Positions 1 to 5,995 of a DNA stretch of 8,142 nucleotides are shown one piece after another. Under the pieces are notes generated by a model. The model was given only the letters and a program-made list of their open reading frames with translations. It did no database searches and was not told the DNA's origin. The stretch spans positions 1 to 8,142 of the forward strand of contig JAKSDB010000194.1 in NCBI GenBank assembly GCA_022360415.1, in the 5' to 3' direction. A program made the position numbers and the translations under genes. The stretch is from Chlorobiales bacterium (GTDB lineage Bacteria; Bacteroidota; Chlorobiia; Chlorobiales; Chlorobiaceae). The stretch's first letter is position 1; each line of letters opens with the position of its first letter.

Positions 1-87
1 TTCCGCAAGCAATCCGTCGATAATCGAGGCCTGTGTGTTGTCAGCGTCGATAAGTACCGCAAGTTTCTGGGTTTTCTCGGAAGCCAT
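1..87 (-). CDS. NYN-domain (LabA/DUF88-like) putative nuclease, N-terminal part only
   Basis: The minus strand reads ATG at 87-85 and stays open for 29 codons to the window edge. The peptide contains KLAVLIDADNTQASIIDGLL. This hydrophobic strand followed by D-A-D-N (Asp14, Asp16) is the start of the NYN fold, a PIN-like metal-dependent RNase domain. Bacterial proteins with this beginning often carry a C-terminal LOTUS/OST-HTH RNA-binding domain, but that part lies outside the window, so substrate and full architecture cannot be judged. A Shine-Dalgarno-like AGGACA lies about 7 nt before the ATG. The gene is downstream of the copper ATPase on the same strand, 104 nt away, and has a candidate promoter of its own, so it need not belong to that operon. 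The family call rests on the first 29 residues only. Confidence 0.75.
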   Translation of the reverse strand, partial: MASEKTQKLAVLIDADNTQASIIDGLLAE

Positions 88-112
88 TGTTTGTCCTGAA
101 GTTACAGTTTTA

Positions 113-144
113 ATCCGGATACTGTTACATAGTAACACCCGGAT
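113..144. repeat. Interrupted inverted repeat between copA and the NYN gene
   Basis: The core TGTTAC-ATA-GTAACA (123-137) is a 6-bp inverted repeat with a 3-nt centre. It is flanked by a second pair, ATCCGG (113-118) and CCGGAT (139-144), with a 4:1 internal loop between the two pairs. No T-run follows it on either strand, so it is not a typical intrinsic terminator. Its placement on the candidate NYN promoter suggests an operator or an mRNA hairpin. The structure is directly visible; the role is inferred. Confidence 0.5.
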
Positions 145-156
145 CAGTCGTTTCAA
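129..156 (-). promoter_or_regulatory. Candidate sigma70-like promoter for the NYN gene
   Basis: On the minus strand TTGAAA (156-151) is separated by 16 nt from TACTAT (134-129). This is a 5/6 and a 4/6 match to the housekeeping hexamers. It would place the transcript start near 122, giving a leader of about 35 nt before the ATG at 87. The -10 element lies inside the palindrome at 123-137. Pattern matching only; promoter consensus in this lineage is not certain. Confidence 0.35.
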
Positions 157-191
157 ACCGAATCACCTTTTTTCTTTTTGGAGCTAAGGAA

Positions 192-2375
192 TCAAAACGA
201 TTGCCGTTTCAGGAGAAGTGAACTCAGCACCACGCTCACCGAGCTCATTGCCATTGCTCCTCCGGCAATCATGGGATTGAGCAGCCATCCTGTCCAGGGA
301 TAAAGCAAACCTGCCGCCACGGGAATCCCGACGGAGTTGTAGAACAAGGCCCAAAACATGTTGAGACGGATACGCTGCATTGTCAGGCGGCTCAACCGGA
401 TAGCCCTTGGAAGGGATAAAAGATCGTTACGCATAAACACAATGTCACCTGCTTCCATGGCGATATCGGTACCCGATCCCATGGCAATACCGATATCGGC
501 CCGGGCAAGAGCGGGTGCATCATTGATCCCGTCACCCACCATCGCAACCGTTCCGTTTTCCTGTAACTGACCGATAAACGCAACCTTTTCATCGGGCAGC
601 ACACCCGCCCTGTAAGACGATATTCCTGCTTTCCCTGCTATTGCGCGGGCCACCCGTTCATTGTCACCGGTTATCATCGAAGTCTCCAGCCCCATTGCAT
701 GCAGCCTGCGAACGGCTTTTGCGGCTTCAGGGCGGATTGTATCGCTCAACGCGAAAATCCCCAGGGCTTTTCCAGCTCGCGCAAGCATAATAACGGTTTG
801 CCCTTCCGCTTCGAAGCGTTCAGCCTGCTGCCTGAAATACTCCGTATCTATTCCGGCCTCCCCGATAAAACGAAGCGAACCGATATGGTGAAGTTCCCCG
901 TCAACCAACGCTTCGACCCCTCTCCCTGTATGGGTTCTGAACTCCCCGGTTTCCGCAGGCACAATGCCTTCTGCCTCCGCCCTTGCAACAATCGCCCCGG
1001 CAAGAGGGTGCTCGGAACCCCGTTCCAGGCCGGCAGCAAGCCTCAGACACCCGGCCTCGCTGTACCCTTCCCGCACTACTATAGCAGTAATTTCCGGTTC
1101 CGCCTTCGTTATCGTCCCTGTTTTATCAAAGACAACATGCTCCAGATTCCCTGCCGTTTCGAGCGCGTCTCCGCCTTTTACGAGAATACCCTCGCCTGCC
1201 CCCATTCCGGTACCGACCATAATTGCGGTGGGAGTAGCCAGTCCGAGCGCGCAGGGACAAGCAATAACCAGAACCGATACAGCAGCAACAAGAGCAAAAC
1301 CGGGGGATGAGCCAAGAACAGCAAGCCAGACGAAAAACGTCAGGCAGGCGATCACTATCACTGCCGGAACAAACCATGATGAAACCCTGTCGGCAAACCT
1401 CTGTACAGGGGCCTTGCGCATCTGCGCATCCTCTACGAGGCGAATAATTTTTGCCAGCATCGTTTCCGAACCGGTACGGGTGACCTTCATGGTGAAACTG
1501 CCTTCCCTGTTGATGGTCGAACCGATAACGCTTTCCCCTTCTCCCCTGGCAGCCGGAACGCTTTCACCGGTCACCATGCTTTCATCGAGAGTGGTTGTCC
1601 CCTTGACAATCTCGCCGTCAACCGGAACCTGTTCACCGGGCCGAACAATCAGGACATCTCCCGGGTCGAGCTCTTCAACCCGAACCCGGACTTCCGAGCC
1701 GTTCCTGATGACCGATGCTTCTTTCGGGAAAAGCTTTTCAAGCCGGCTGATCGCTTCCGACGTCCGGTGCTTCGATACCGCCTCGAGATATTTTCCAAGA
1801 ACAACAAGTGTTATCAGAACGGCGGATGCTTCGAAATACTGGTGATCTCCTCCTTCGAAAAGAACAAGGTAAACCGAATAAAAATAGGCCGCGCTCGTCC
1901 CAAGAACCACGAGTGTATCCATGTTGGAGGAGCCGTTTCGAAGAGCCATCCACGCCCCGAGATAAAACTCCCTCCCAACATAAAACTGCACGGGTGTTGC
2001 GAGAATCCAGAGAACAAAACCCTGAAACGGAATCGGGGCATTCATGAAAAACATGCCCAGTACCAGTGCCGGCAAAGCGAAAACCACCCCTGCAATCAGC
2101 CTGCGCCGTAATCCCCGCAGCTCATCCCGGTACGCTGTATCTTTTTCAGAGGAGGAAGCCCGTTCGATCAGGCGGGCGCCATATCCTCTTTTTTCAATCT
2201 CCCTGACAAGCCTTGCCGGTTCTGTTATTGCAGGATCATAGGTCACCGAAGCTTTTCCAGCGGCGAAATTGACAACGGCACTCTCTATACCATCAGCCTT
2301 GCCGAGGTTTTTTTCAATTAACCTGACACAGCTCTCGCAGTGCATGCCGGTTATTTTGATGTCTGTTTTTTCCAT
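192..2375 (-). CDS. copA: Cu+-exporting P1B-type ATPase, CopA family
   Basis: This 727-residue membrane pump uses ATP to export monovalent copper from the cytoplasm. One N-terminal heavy-metal-associated domain has GMHCESC (Cys13, Cys16). Eight membrane segments are predicted at roughly 93-111, 118-136, 152-172, 181-199, 333-353, 360-382, 671-691 and 697-720. Core motifs are all present: TGES 269-272 (actuator), CPC 373-375 (metal site), DKTGT 417-421 (phosphorylated Asp417), SEHPL 454-458 (nucleotide domain), TGD 569-571 and GDGIND 614-619. Tyr-Asn 679-680 and the MxxSS motif 708-712 identify the Cu+ (P1B-1) subgroup rather than Zn/Cd pumps. Met152, Glu198 and Asp329 match the copper-entry residues known from Legionella CopA. 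The length is normal for a one-HMA CopA and there is no visible damage. The start ATG at 2375 lies 3 nt after the stop of the upstream chaperone gene with only a weak SD, so translation is probably coupled. No copper regulator (CsoR, CueR) is in the window. Confidence 0.96.
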   Translation of the reverse strand: MEKTDIKITGMHCESCVRLIEKNLGKADGIESAVVNFAAGKASVTYDPAITEPARLVREIEKRGYGARLIERASSSEKDTAYRDELRGLRRRLIAGVVFALPALVLGMFFMNAPIPFQGFVLWILATPVQFYVGREFYLGAWMALRNGSSNMDTLVVLGTSAAYFYSVYLVLFEGGDHQYFEASAVLITLVVLGKYLEAVSKHRTSEAISRLEKLFPKEASVIRNGSEVRVRVEELDPGDVLIVRPGEQVPVDGEIVKGTTTLDESMVTGESVPAARGEGESVIGSTINREGSFTMKVTRTGSETMLAKIIRLVEDAQMRKAPVQRFADRVSSWFVPAVIVIACLTFFVWLAVLGSSPGFALVAAVSVLVIACPCALGLATPTAIMVGTGMGAGEGILVKGGDALETAGNLEHVVFDKTGTITKAEPEITAIVVREGYSEAGCLRLAAGLERGSEHPLAGAIVARAEAEGIVPAETGEFRTHTGRGVEALVDGELHHIGSLRFIGEAGIDTEYFRQQAERFEAEGQTVIMLARAGKALGIFALSDTIRPEAAKAVRRLHAMGLETSMITGDNERVARAIAGKAGISSYRAGVLPDEKVAFIGQLQENGTVAMVGDGINDAPALARADIGIAMGSGTDIAMEAGDIVFMRNDLLSLPRAIRLSRLTMQRIRLNMFWALFYNSVGIPVAAGLLYPWTGWLLNPMIAGGAMAMSSVSVVLSSLLLKRQSF

Positions 2376-2378
2376 GAC

Positions 2379-2591
2379 CTAACCTGAAACAGCATACCCT
2401 TGCTGCTCAACAGCGGCTTTCAAAGTTTCGGGTGAAATGGCGTTCTCGTCATACACAACCTTCGCGATTCCTGCGCTGTGAGAAACCTCAACGCTCTCGA
2501 CACCGTCGAGTTCCTCAAGAGTTTCCCTGACAAGTGCTTCACAGCTCCCGCAGTGCATTCCTTCGATGTTTATCGTAATGGTGGTATTCAT
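2379..2591 (-). CDS. copZ: Free HMA-domain copper chaperone (CopZ-like)
   Basis: This 70-residue soluble protein is a single HMA (Atx1/CopZ-like) domain with the expected beta-alpha-beta-beta-alpha-beta length. The metal loop GMHCGSC places the two Cu+ ligands at Cys14 and Cys17. The fold continues through a VESVEVSHSAGIAKVVYDE strand pair and ends in QQGYAV, as is usual for the family. The family binds Cu+ and passes it to the N-terminal domain or entry site of CopA. The adjacent copA gene, 3 nt downstream, strongly supports copper over mercury or zinc. A good Shine-Dalgarno sequence is present at 2605-2599. The first gene of the pair appears to carry the operon promoter. The symbol is by family resemblance; the domain is certain, the exact name less so. 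Confidence 0.9.
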   Translation of the reverse strand: MNTTITINIEGMHCGSCEALVRETLEELDGVESVEVSHSAGIAKVVYDENAISPETLKAAVEQQGYAVSG

Positions 2592-2598
2592 GGATTGT

Positions 2599-2605
2599 TC
2601 TCCTT
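2599..2605 (-). promoter_or_regulatory. Ribosome binding site of the copper chaperone gene
   Basis: AAGGAGA on the minus strand sits 7 nt before the ATG at 2591 and fixes this start. It overlaps one arm of a short palindrome, CCTTA-T-TAAGG (2602-2612), which could partly hide the site in the mRNA. The ribosome site is clear; the masking effect is conjecture. Confidence 0.7.
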
Positions 2606-2643
2606 ATTAAGGGCACCTCTATTAATTTATTCCGCGTCATGCC

Positions 2644-2676
2644 GCCCCGTGTAATAACCGGAACATTACACAGGGC
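2644..2676. repeat. Strong inverted repeat upstream of the copper operon
   Basis: The arms 2644-2655 and 2665-2676 pair over 12 positions with a single mismatch (C2648/A2672) around a 9-nt loop. The inner arms are GTGTAAT and ATTACAC. On the minus strand, no T-run follows, so it is unlikely to be an intrinsic terminator for DUF1848. It overlaps the -10 element of the candidate copper-operon promoter, which is where a repressor operator or an activator-distorted promoter would be expected. It does not obviously match the recalled CsoR or CueR consensus sites. Confidence 0.6.
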
Positions 2677-2693
2677 GATCCGGCATTCATCAA
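2665..2693 (-). promoter_or_regulatory. Candidate promoter of the copZ-copA operon
   Basis: Minus-strand TTGATG (2693-2688, 4/6 match) and TGTAAT (2670-2665, 5/6 match) are separated by exactly 17 nt. The predicted transcript start near 2658 would give a leader of about 65 nt carrying the downstream half of the inverted repeat. The 17-nt spacing is ordinary and not the stretched 19-20 nt typical of MerR/CueR-activated promoters, so if it is regulated, repression is the simpler model. Sequence-pattern evidence only. Confidence 0.45.
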
Positions 2694-2697
2694 CAGG

Positions 2698-2722
2698 AAA
2701 AGTCAAAATTCAAAAGTCAAAA
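2698..2722. repeat. Short A-rich tandem repeat
   Basis: AGTCAAAA occurs at 2701-2708 and again at 2715-2722 (14-nt period) with the related ATTCAAAA between them. The stretch is low-complexity intergenic DNA. Read on the minus strand it forms the T-rich tail behind the hairpin at 2727-2755. Confidence 0.55.
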
Positions 2723-2755
2723 CGACTGGCAGCTTGATAGCTCGCTATCCAGCCA
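2711..2755 (-). terminator. Possible intrinsic terminator of the DUF1848 gene
   Basis: On the minus strand a perfect GATAGC-GA-GCTATC hairpin (2749-2736) is extended by an outer TGGC/GCCA pair (2755-2752 with 2730-2727) across unequal internal loops. It is followed by GTCG and then two TTTT runs (2722-2719, 2715-2712). It starts about 52 nt after the DUF1848 stop and precedes the copper-operon promoter, the right place for a terminator. The stem is imperfect and the T-tract is interrupted, so strength is doubtful. Confidence 0.35.
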
Positions 2756-2806
2756 TCCGGCAATCAAGCCATCCAGCTATTGAACAAATCAACAGTTCAA
2801 CAACTC
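2744..2806. repeat. Imperfect direct repeats in the copZ-DUF1848 spacer
   Basis: AGCCATCC occurs at 2751-2758 and 2767-2774, ATCCAGC recurs just around them, and a CAA-rich run with ATCAACA, TTCAACA and CAACTC variants follows (2782-2806). This looks like degenerate short-period repeat DNA. No coding capacity was found in it. Confidence 0.45.
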
Positions 2807-2807
2807 C

Positions 2808-3689
2808 TCAAAGCATTTCCGCCCTGTAATCATGCTCCCGATAATAACCGGCTGCCTGCGAAAAACTTCTGGAAGCGTAACAGTAAACACAGCCGTGCAC
2901 ACAGGAGCCGTACCGCCCTATATCGACACTTCTGATGCAGCGGCACTCTCCCGGCTGTCCGGGATCTTTCCCCGAAGAAAGCTCAAGGCCGAACAGATCC
3001 TTCAAACGCCGTTCATCGATGCACTTCCCCGAGGTAATGCCGGAAAACGAATCTCTTTCCCCGCATGTTTTTACCGCTATCCCTGTTTCAGAGGCTGCCG
3101 TCCTGAGCCGCTCTTCAAGAACGAGACGCTGATGAGGTGAGGGGTGTACATATCCCAAAGCTTCCAGCGCCCTTTCGATATGCCTGTACCTTTTAACAAA
3201 GGTTATTATGACATTTTTCGTTCCGGCCGAGAGTCTTTGTGCAAGCCTTCGAAAGTTTCGTATGTGAAATTCGATATCCAACCCGGCACTGATGATAACC
3301 GGATCATAGCGCCAGATAATCTTTTCCTGCCCAATGCGTTCAGCAAGACGAAGGAAATCGTCGATCACTTCCGGGGACAAGGGAAGGCCGGGCTCATGGC
3401 TGCGCGGATACCCGGTAACCGTGTACAGAAAATAGTAGTTGAACCCTCTCGCATCCAGCTCGGAAAGGAAAGGACGGATCGGCCTTGCATACCGTGTCCA
3501 GAATACAAATGCCGCAACATCCTCAGTACGAAGAGACACCTCTTTTACCTGTGAAGGATTATAGGGATTTGCGACCTTACAGACGCCCTTTCTTACCTTG
3601 TCCATGAACCATTCGGCGTAGAAGGCCGGAACATCGGTTCTTCTGCTGGCCGAGATTACATGTCTCCTGTTGCCGAACAGCATACTCAC
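2808..3689 (-). CDS. DUF1848 family protein with C-terminal radical-SAM-like cysteine cluster
   Basis: This 293-residue protein has the DUF1848 beginning ISASRRTDVPAFY (12-24), then an NPYNP segment at 41-45 and VFWTR at 62-66. The C-terminus carries CRC (Cys249, Cys251) and then DIGRYGSCVHGCVYCYA, in which Cys263, Cys267 and Cys270 form a CX3CX2C motif. In radical SAM enzymes that motif ligates the 4Fe-4S cluster but normally lies near the N-terminus, so here it is at the opposite end. The family is annotated as uncharacterised with this cysteine resemblance; no substrate is known and none can be read from the neighbours. The first codon is GTG at 3689; an in-frame ATG at 3683 is an alternative. 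The nearest strong SD (GGAGGA, 3710-3705) is 15 nt before the GTG, rather far. Length is as expected for a complete family member. Function unknown. Confidence 0.9.
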   Translation of the reverse strand: MSMLFGNRRHVISASRRTDVPAFYAEWFMDKVRKGVCKVANPYNPSQVKEVSLRTEDVAAFVFWTRYARPIRPFLSELDARGFNYYFLYTVTGYPRSHEPGLPLSPEVIDDFLRLAERIGQEKIIWRYDPVIISAGLDIEFHIRNFRRLAQRLSAGTKNVIITFVKRYRHIERALEALGYVHPSPHQRLVLEERLRTAASETGIAVKTCGERDSFSGITSGKCIDERRLKDLFGLELSSGKDPGQPGECRCIRSVDIGRYGSCVHGCVYCYASRSFSQAAGYYREHDYRAEML

Positions 3690-3936
3690 GGGGTTTACAC
3701 GTTTTCCTCCTCTTCAGCTTCCTCTGTCACCGCTTCCATACCTTGACGGAGCGTCTCAACAAACGGGGTTGTCGCAGGGCAGGAGTAATTGCATCGAACA
3801 GGAACAGTAGAGACTTGTTATAAAGTTATCGTTTTTAAACCTCTGTTGAAACGCTCAGTTCAGGATATATGTATATATTGTTAAGTGAAGGAAAGTCGCT
3901 TCTCGAAAGAGAAAATACATACAATCATCTCTTTTC
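3690..3936. other. Divergent intergenic region between DUF1848 and the TPR lipoprotein gene
   Basis: The 247-nt spacer separates genes transcribed outward. The half next to DUF1848 (3695-3817) contains an open minus-strand frame described separately. The other half is AT-rich, with GATATATGTATATATTG at 3864-3880, where promoters for either direction could lie, and a small TTCTC-GAAA-GAGAA stem-loop at 3900-3913. TTGAAA at 3846-3851 could be a plus-strand -35, but no good -10 falls 16-18 nt after it. No RNA gene was recognised. Confidence 0.5.
3695..3817 (-). pseudogene. Coding-like open frame without a start, possible gene remnant or missed small gene
   Basis: On the minus strand the frame is open from CAA (3817-3815), just after a TAA, to TAA at 3697-3695, giving 40 codons. 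The translation includes PATTPFVETLRQGMEAV and ends in an acidic tail of TEEAEEEENV. It reads like the C-terminus of a real protein, and it stops 5 nt before the GTG of DUF1848, as an operon neighbour would. The only in-frame ATG (3739-3737) would leave a 14-residue peptide, and no SD is properly spaced for it. The GAG-GAG-GAA codons double as the SD candidate for DUF1848. It may be the end of a decayed gene, a gene with an unusual start, or a chance open frame over a purine-rich stretch. No family recognised. Confidence 0.25.
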
Positions 3937-4536
3937 ATGATTGCCATCAACCAACATCCCGGGGCGCTCTTAAGGATAACCGTTATTCTTTTCTCGAGTC
4001 TCGCGGTACTGGTAACAGCAGGATGCGATTCAGCATCAAAGGAGCTTAACGAGCTTCAACAGGCAGTATGGCGGAGCCCTGAAGATCCACAGGCATATAT
4101 CAGGCTCGGTAACGCATATGCGAGACAGAAGCAGTATGACAAAGCTGTTGACTCATATGAAAAAGCCCTGGCTCTCAATCCCCGGAGCGGCATGACTGTT
4201 TATCCTGCTCTCGGGGCAGCTTATTTCAACCGGAAGCAGTACGAACAGGCACTCGGCTATTTCAGGAAAAGCCTCGAATTTTCACCGGACGACTCTCTCC
4301 GGCACTATGATATCGGCAATGTTTACCTGCAGCTTGATAAATATGACCTGGCTATCGAGGCATACCTTGAGGCAATAGCCAACAGCACGGCTTTTGAAGA
4401 AGCGTATTACAATCTGGCAATCTGTTATATCAGAACCGGACAAAGAGCAAAAGCACGGGAGATTTATGCCTGGCTTCAGGATAAAAACAATTATCTTGCC
4501 GTCTCTCTGGAACGACATCTGGAAAAAGAAAACTGA
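3937..4536 (+). CDS. TPR-repeat lipoprotein
   Basis: This 199-residue protein begins with a signal peptide: Arg13, a hydrophobic core 14-28 and a lipobox VTAGC ending at Cys30, which would be lipidated after signal peptidase II cleavage. The mature protein is almost entirely tetratricopeptide repeats, at about 51-84, 88-118, 121-152 and 155-187, with typical signatures such as AYIRLGNAYARQKQYDKAV and YYNLAICYIRTGQ. Such proteins are periplasmic-facing, membrane-anchored scaffolds for protein-protein contacts; no enzymatic residues are visible and the partner is unknown. The ATG at 3937 is chosen because the signal peptide follows it directly; no SD lies in the usual window, so initiation may be weak or SD-independent. 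It is 37 nt upstream of menF, same strand, with no terminator between, so co-transcription is likely but a role in quinone synthesis is not implied by sequence. Confidence 0.85.
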   Translation: MIAINQHPGALLRITVILFSSLAVLVTAGCDSASKELNELQQAVWRSPEDPQAYIRLGNAYARQKQYDKAVDSYEKALALNPRSGMTVYPALGAAYFNRKQYEQALGYFRKSLEFSPDDSLRHYDIGNVYLQLDKYDLAIEAYLEAIANSTAFEEAYYNLAICYIRTGQRAKAREIYAWLQDKNNYLAVSLERHLEKEN

Positions 4537-4573
4537 GCCGTTCAAACCATAGAGCCCGGCCTGAAATGCAACC

Positions 4574-5989
4574 ATGAACAAGCAAGCCGACATTATTGAA
4601 CAAGTCAGTAAGCCTCTTTCAATGAAACAGGCCGTCAATACGTTACAGAGAATGGTGCTTGACCATGCAGCTTCCGCTGTTGGTGCCTCGGAGCGGTCTC
4701 ATGAGGTATTTTCGATCCCTGTCGAACCGGCAGACCCTCTGCTCTGGCTGCATTCACAGGATACGTACCCGAAATTCTTCTGGTCCAACAGGGGAAAAAA
4801 CGATATCGTTGCAGGTATAGGCAAGGCCGACTCTATTGAGTATGATAAAACAGGCCCGAACAGCGTCAGTTTCGATATTTTACAGAAAGCAATAGCGCAC
4901 AAAGATCCCGATAGCCGTTACTTTGGAGGTTTCTGCTTCAATAATGAGCAGCAACAGGATGAGCACTGGCTGCCCTTCAAGTCTTTCACGTTTGCCCTTC
5001 CTGACATTCAGCTTTCTGTGAAAAACGGATCCACTGTTCTGGGCTGTTATCTTGTGACTGATCCCGGCGAGAATACCGAAACGCGATACCGCCGGCTGCT
5101 TGACAAACTGGAAAAAGTAAACACCTCCTCCCCTTCCGGGACAACCGTTCTGCCCGGAATAAAATCGCTTACGTTTTCACCTGACCAGAAACAGTGGATG
5201 GAAACATGCGCCCGGGTTCTCGAAAGGTTCCGGGAAGGATTAATGGGAAAGATAATCCTTGCACGCCAGACCCTGCTTGAATTTGAAAGCGTTTTCCCCC
5301 CTCTTCTTTTTCTTCTCCGATACCCGTTTCCGGAAACTTCCGCTTTCAGATACTATTTTGAACCCGAAAAAAACACGGCTTTTTTCAGCTTTACGCCTGA
5401 AAGACTCTACCGCCGTCACAATAATGAACTGCTGACGGAAGCACTTGCCGGCACCTGTTCCAGGGAAACGATCGGTAGTGGAAACGGTGACGCGTGTGAG
5501 CAGCTGCTCAATTCCGAGAAGGATATCAGGGAGCATAAATTTGTCAAAGACACCATTGTCAGGGAGCTCGAACCGATCTGCAGCGCAATCGACATGGAAG
5601 AAGGCGTCAGGGCACTACAGCTTAACCGCCTTGTTCATCTCTATACCCGTTGCCGCGCTACGCTCAAGCCTGAATCAACCGACGATGCCGCCGTGCTGAA
5701 AGCCCTTCATCCTACGCCTGCAGTAGGAGGTGTTCCGAAAGCAAAGGCGCTTGAACAGATTATCCGCCTCGAACCTTTCAGCAGGGGATGGTATGCCGGG
5801 CCTGTCGGCTGGATCAGCCGCAACTCCGCCGAATTCGCTGTCGGCATCCGTTCTGCTGTCGCGAAAGGGAGCAAGGTCTATCTTTACTCCGGAGCCGGAC
5901 TTGTCAGAGGCTCCGACCCCGCTTCCGAATGGGAAGAGTTAGACCAGAAAATCTCCGAGATTCTTGCCATAACCCGCCTGAAAGTCTAA
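4574..5989 (+). CDS. menF: Menaquinone-specific isochorismate synthase MenF
   Basis: This 471-residue cytosolic, Mg2+-dependent enzyme of the chorismate-utilising (anthranilate synthase I-like) fold converts chorismate to isochorismate, the first step to menaquinone. The C-terminal catalytic domain starts near 200. GKIILAR (225-231) holds the general base Lys226, corresponding to Lys190 of E. coli MenF. TEALAGT (288-294) holds the general acid Glu289. SEKDIREH (314-321) and the SEWEELDQK segment (451-459) supply the metal-binding glutamates. PTPAVGGVPKAKA and EPFSRGWYAGPVGW (400-413) are family hallmarks. The N-terminal 200 residues are poorly conserved, as usual. It is longer than E. coli MenF (about 430) but within family range. 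The adjacent menD and menH make isochorismate synthase far more likely than a siderophore or salicylate paralogue. The ATG at 4574 lacks a clear SD; a second ATG at 4566 is out of frame. Confidence 0.95.
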   Translation: MNKQADIIEQVSKPLSMKQAVNTLQRMVLDHAASAVGASERSHEVFSIPVEPADPLLWLHSQDTYPKFFWSNRGKNDIVAGIGKADSIEYDKTGPNSVSFDILQKAIAHKDPDSRYFGGFCFNNEQQQDEHWLPFKSFTFALPDIQLSVKNGSTVLGCYLVTDPGENTETRYRRLLDKLEKVNTSSPSGTTVLPGIKSLTFSPDQKQWMETCARVLERFREGLMGKIILARQTLLEFESVFPPLLFLLRYPFPETSAFRYYFEPEKNTAFFSFTPERLYRRHNNELLTEALAGTCSRETIGSGNGDACEQLLNSEKDIREHKFVKDTIVRELEPICSAIDMEEGVRALQLNRLVHLYTRCRATLKPESTDDAAVLKALHPTPAVGGVPKAKALEQIIRLEPFSRGWYAGPVGWISRNSAEFAVGIRSAVAKGSKVYLYSGAGLVRGSDPASEWEELDQKISEILAITRLKV

Positions 5990-5995
5990 AGGTTA

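Noticed and set aside
113..144. Inverted repeat considered as a copA terminator
   Set aside because: No T-run follows the stem on the minus strand (the next bases read ATTAAAAC), and the stem is broken by a 4:1 internal loop.
964..1845. Long plus-strand open frame (about 293 codons) opposite copA
   Set aside because: It lies wholly inside the complete copA gene on the other strand, its translation is Ser/Thr/Pro/Arg-rich without any domain, and copA has every catalytic motif intact. It is an antisense shadow.
2698..2806. Repeat cluster considered as a small CRISPR array
   Set aside because: The repeats are 7-14 nt, degenerate and unevenly spaced, with no uniform spacers and no cas genes nearby.
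3144..3554. Plus-strand open frame opposite DUF1848
   Set aside because: It is antisense to a well-conserved family protein, shows no recognisable domain and has no promoter or ribosome site of note.
3695..3739. Fourteen-residue peptide starting at the ATG at 3739-3737
   Set aside because: No SD is spaced for this ATG, and the open frame extends further upstream with equally coding-like composition, so the ATG is more likely internal or incidental.
4282..4638. Minus-strand open frame spanning the lipoprotein-menF junction
   Set aside because: It is antisense to TPR codons and the start of menF, with cysteine- and phenylalanine-rich noise and no family resemblance.
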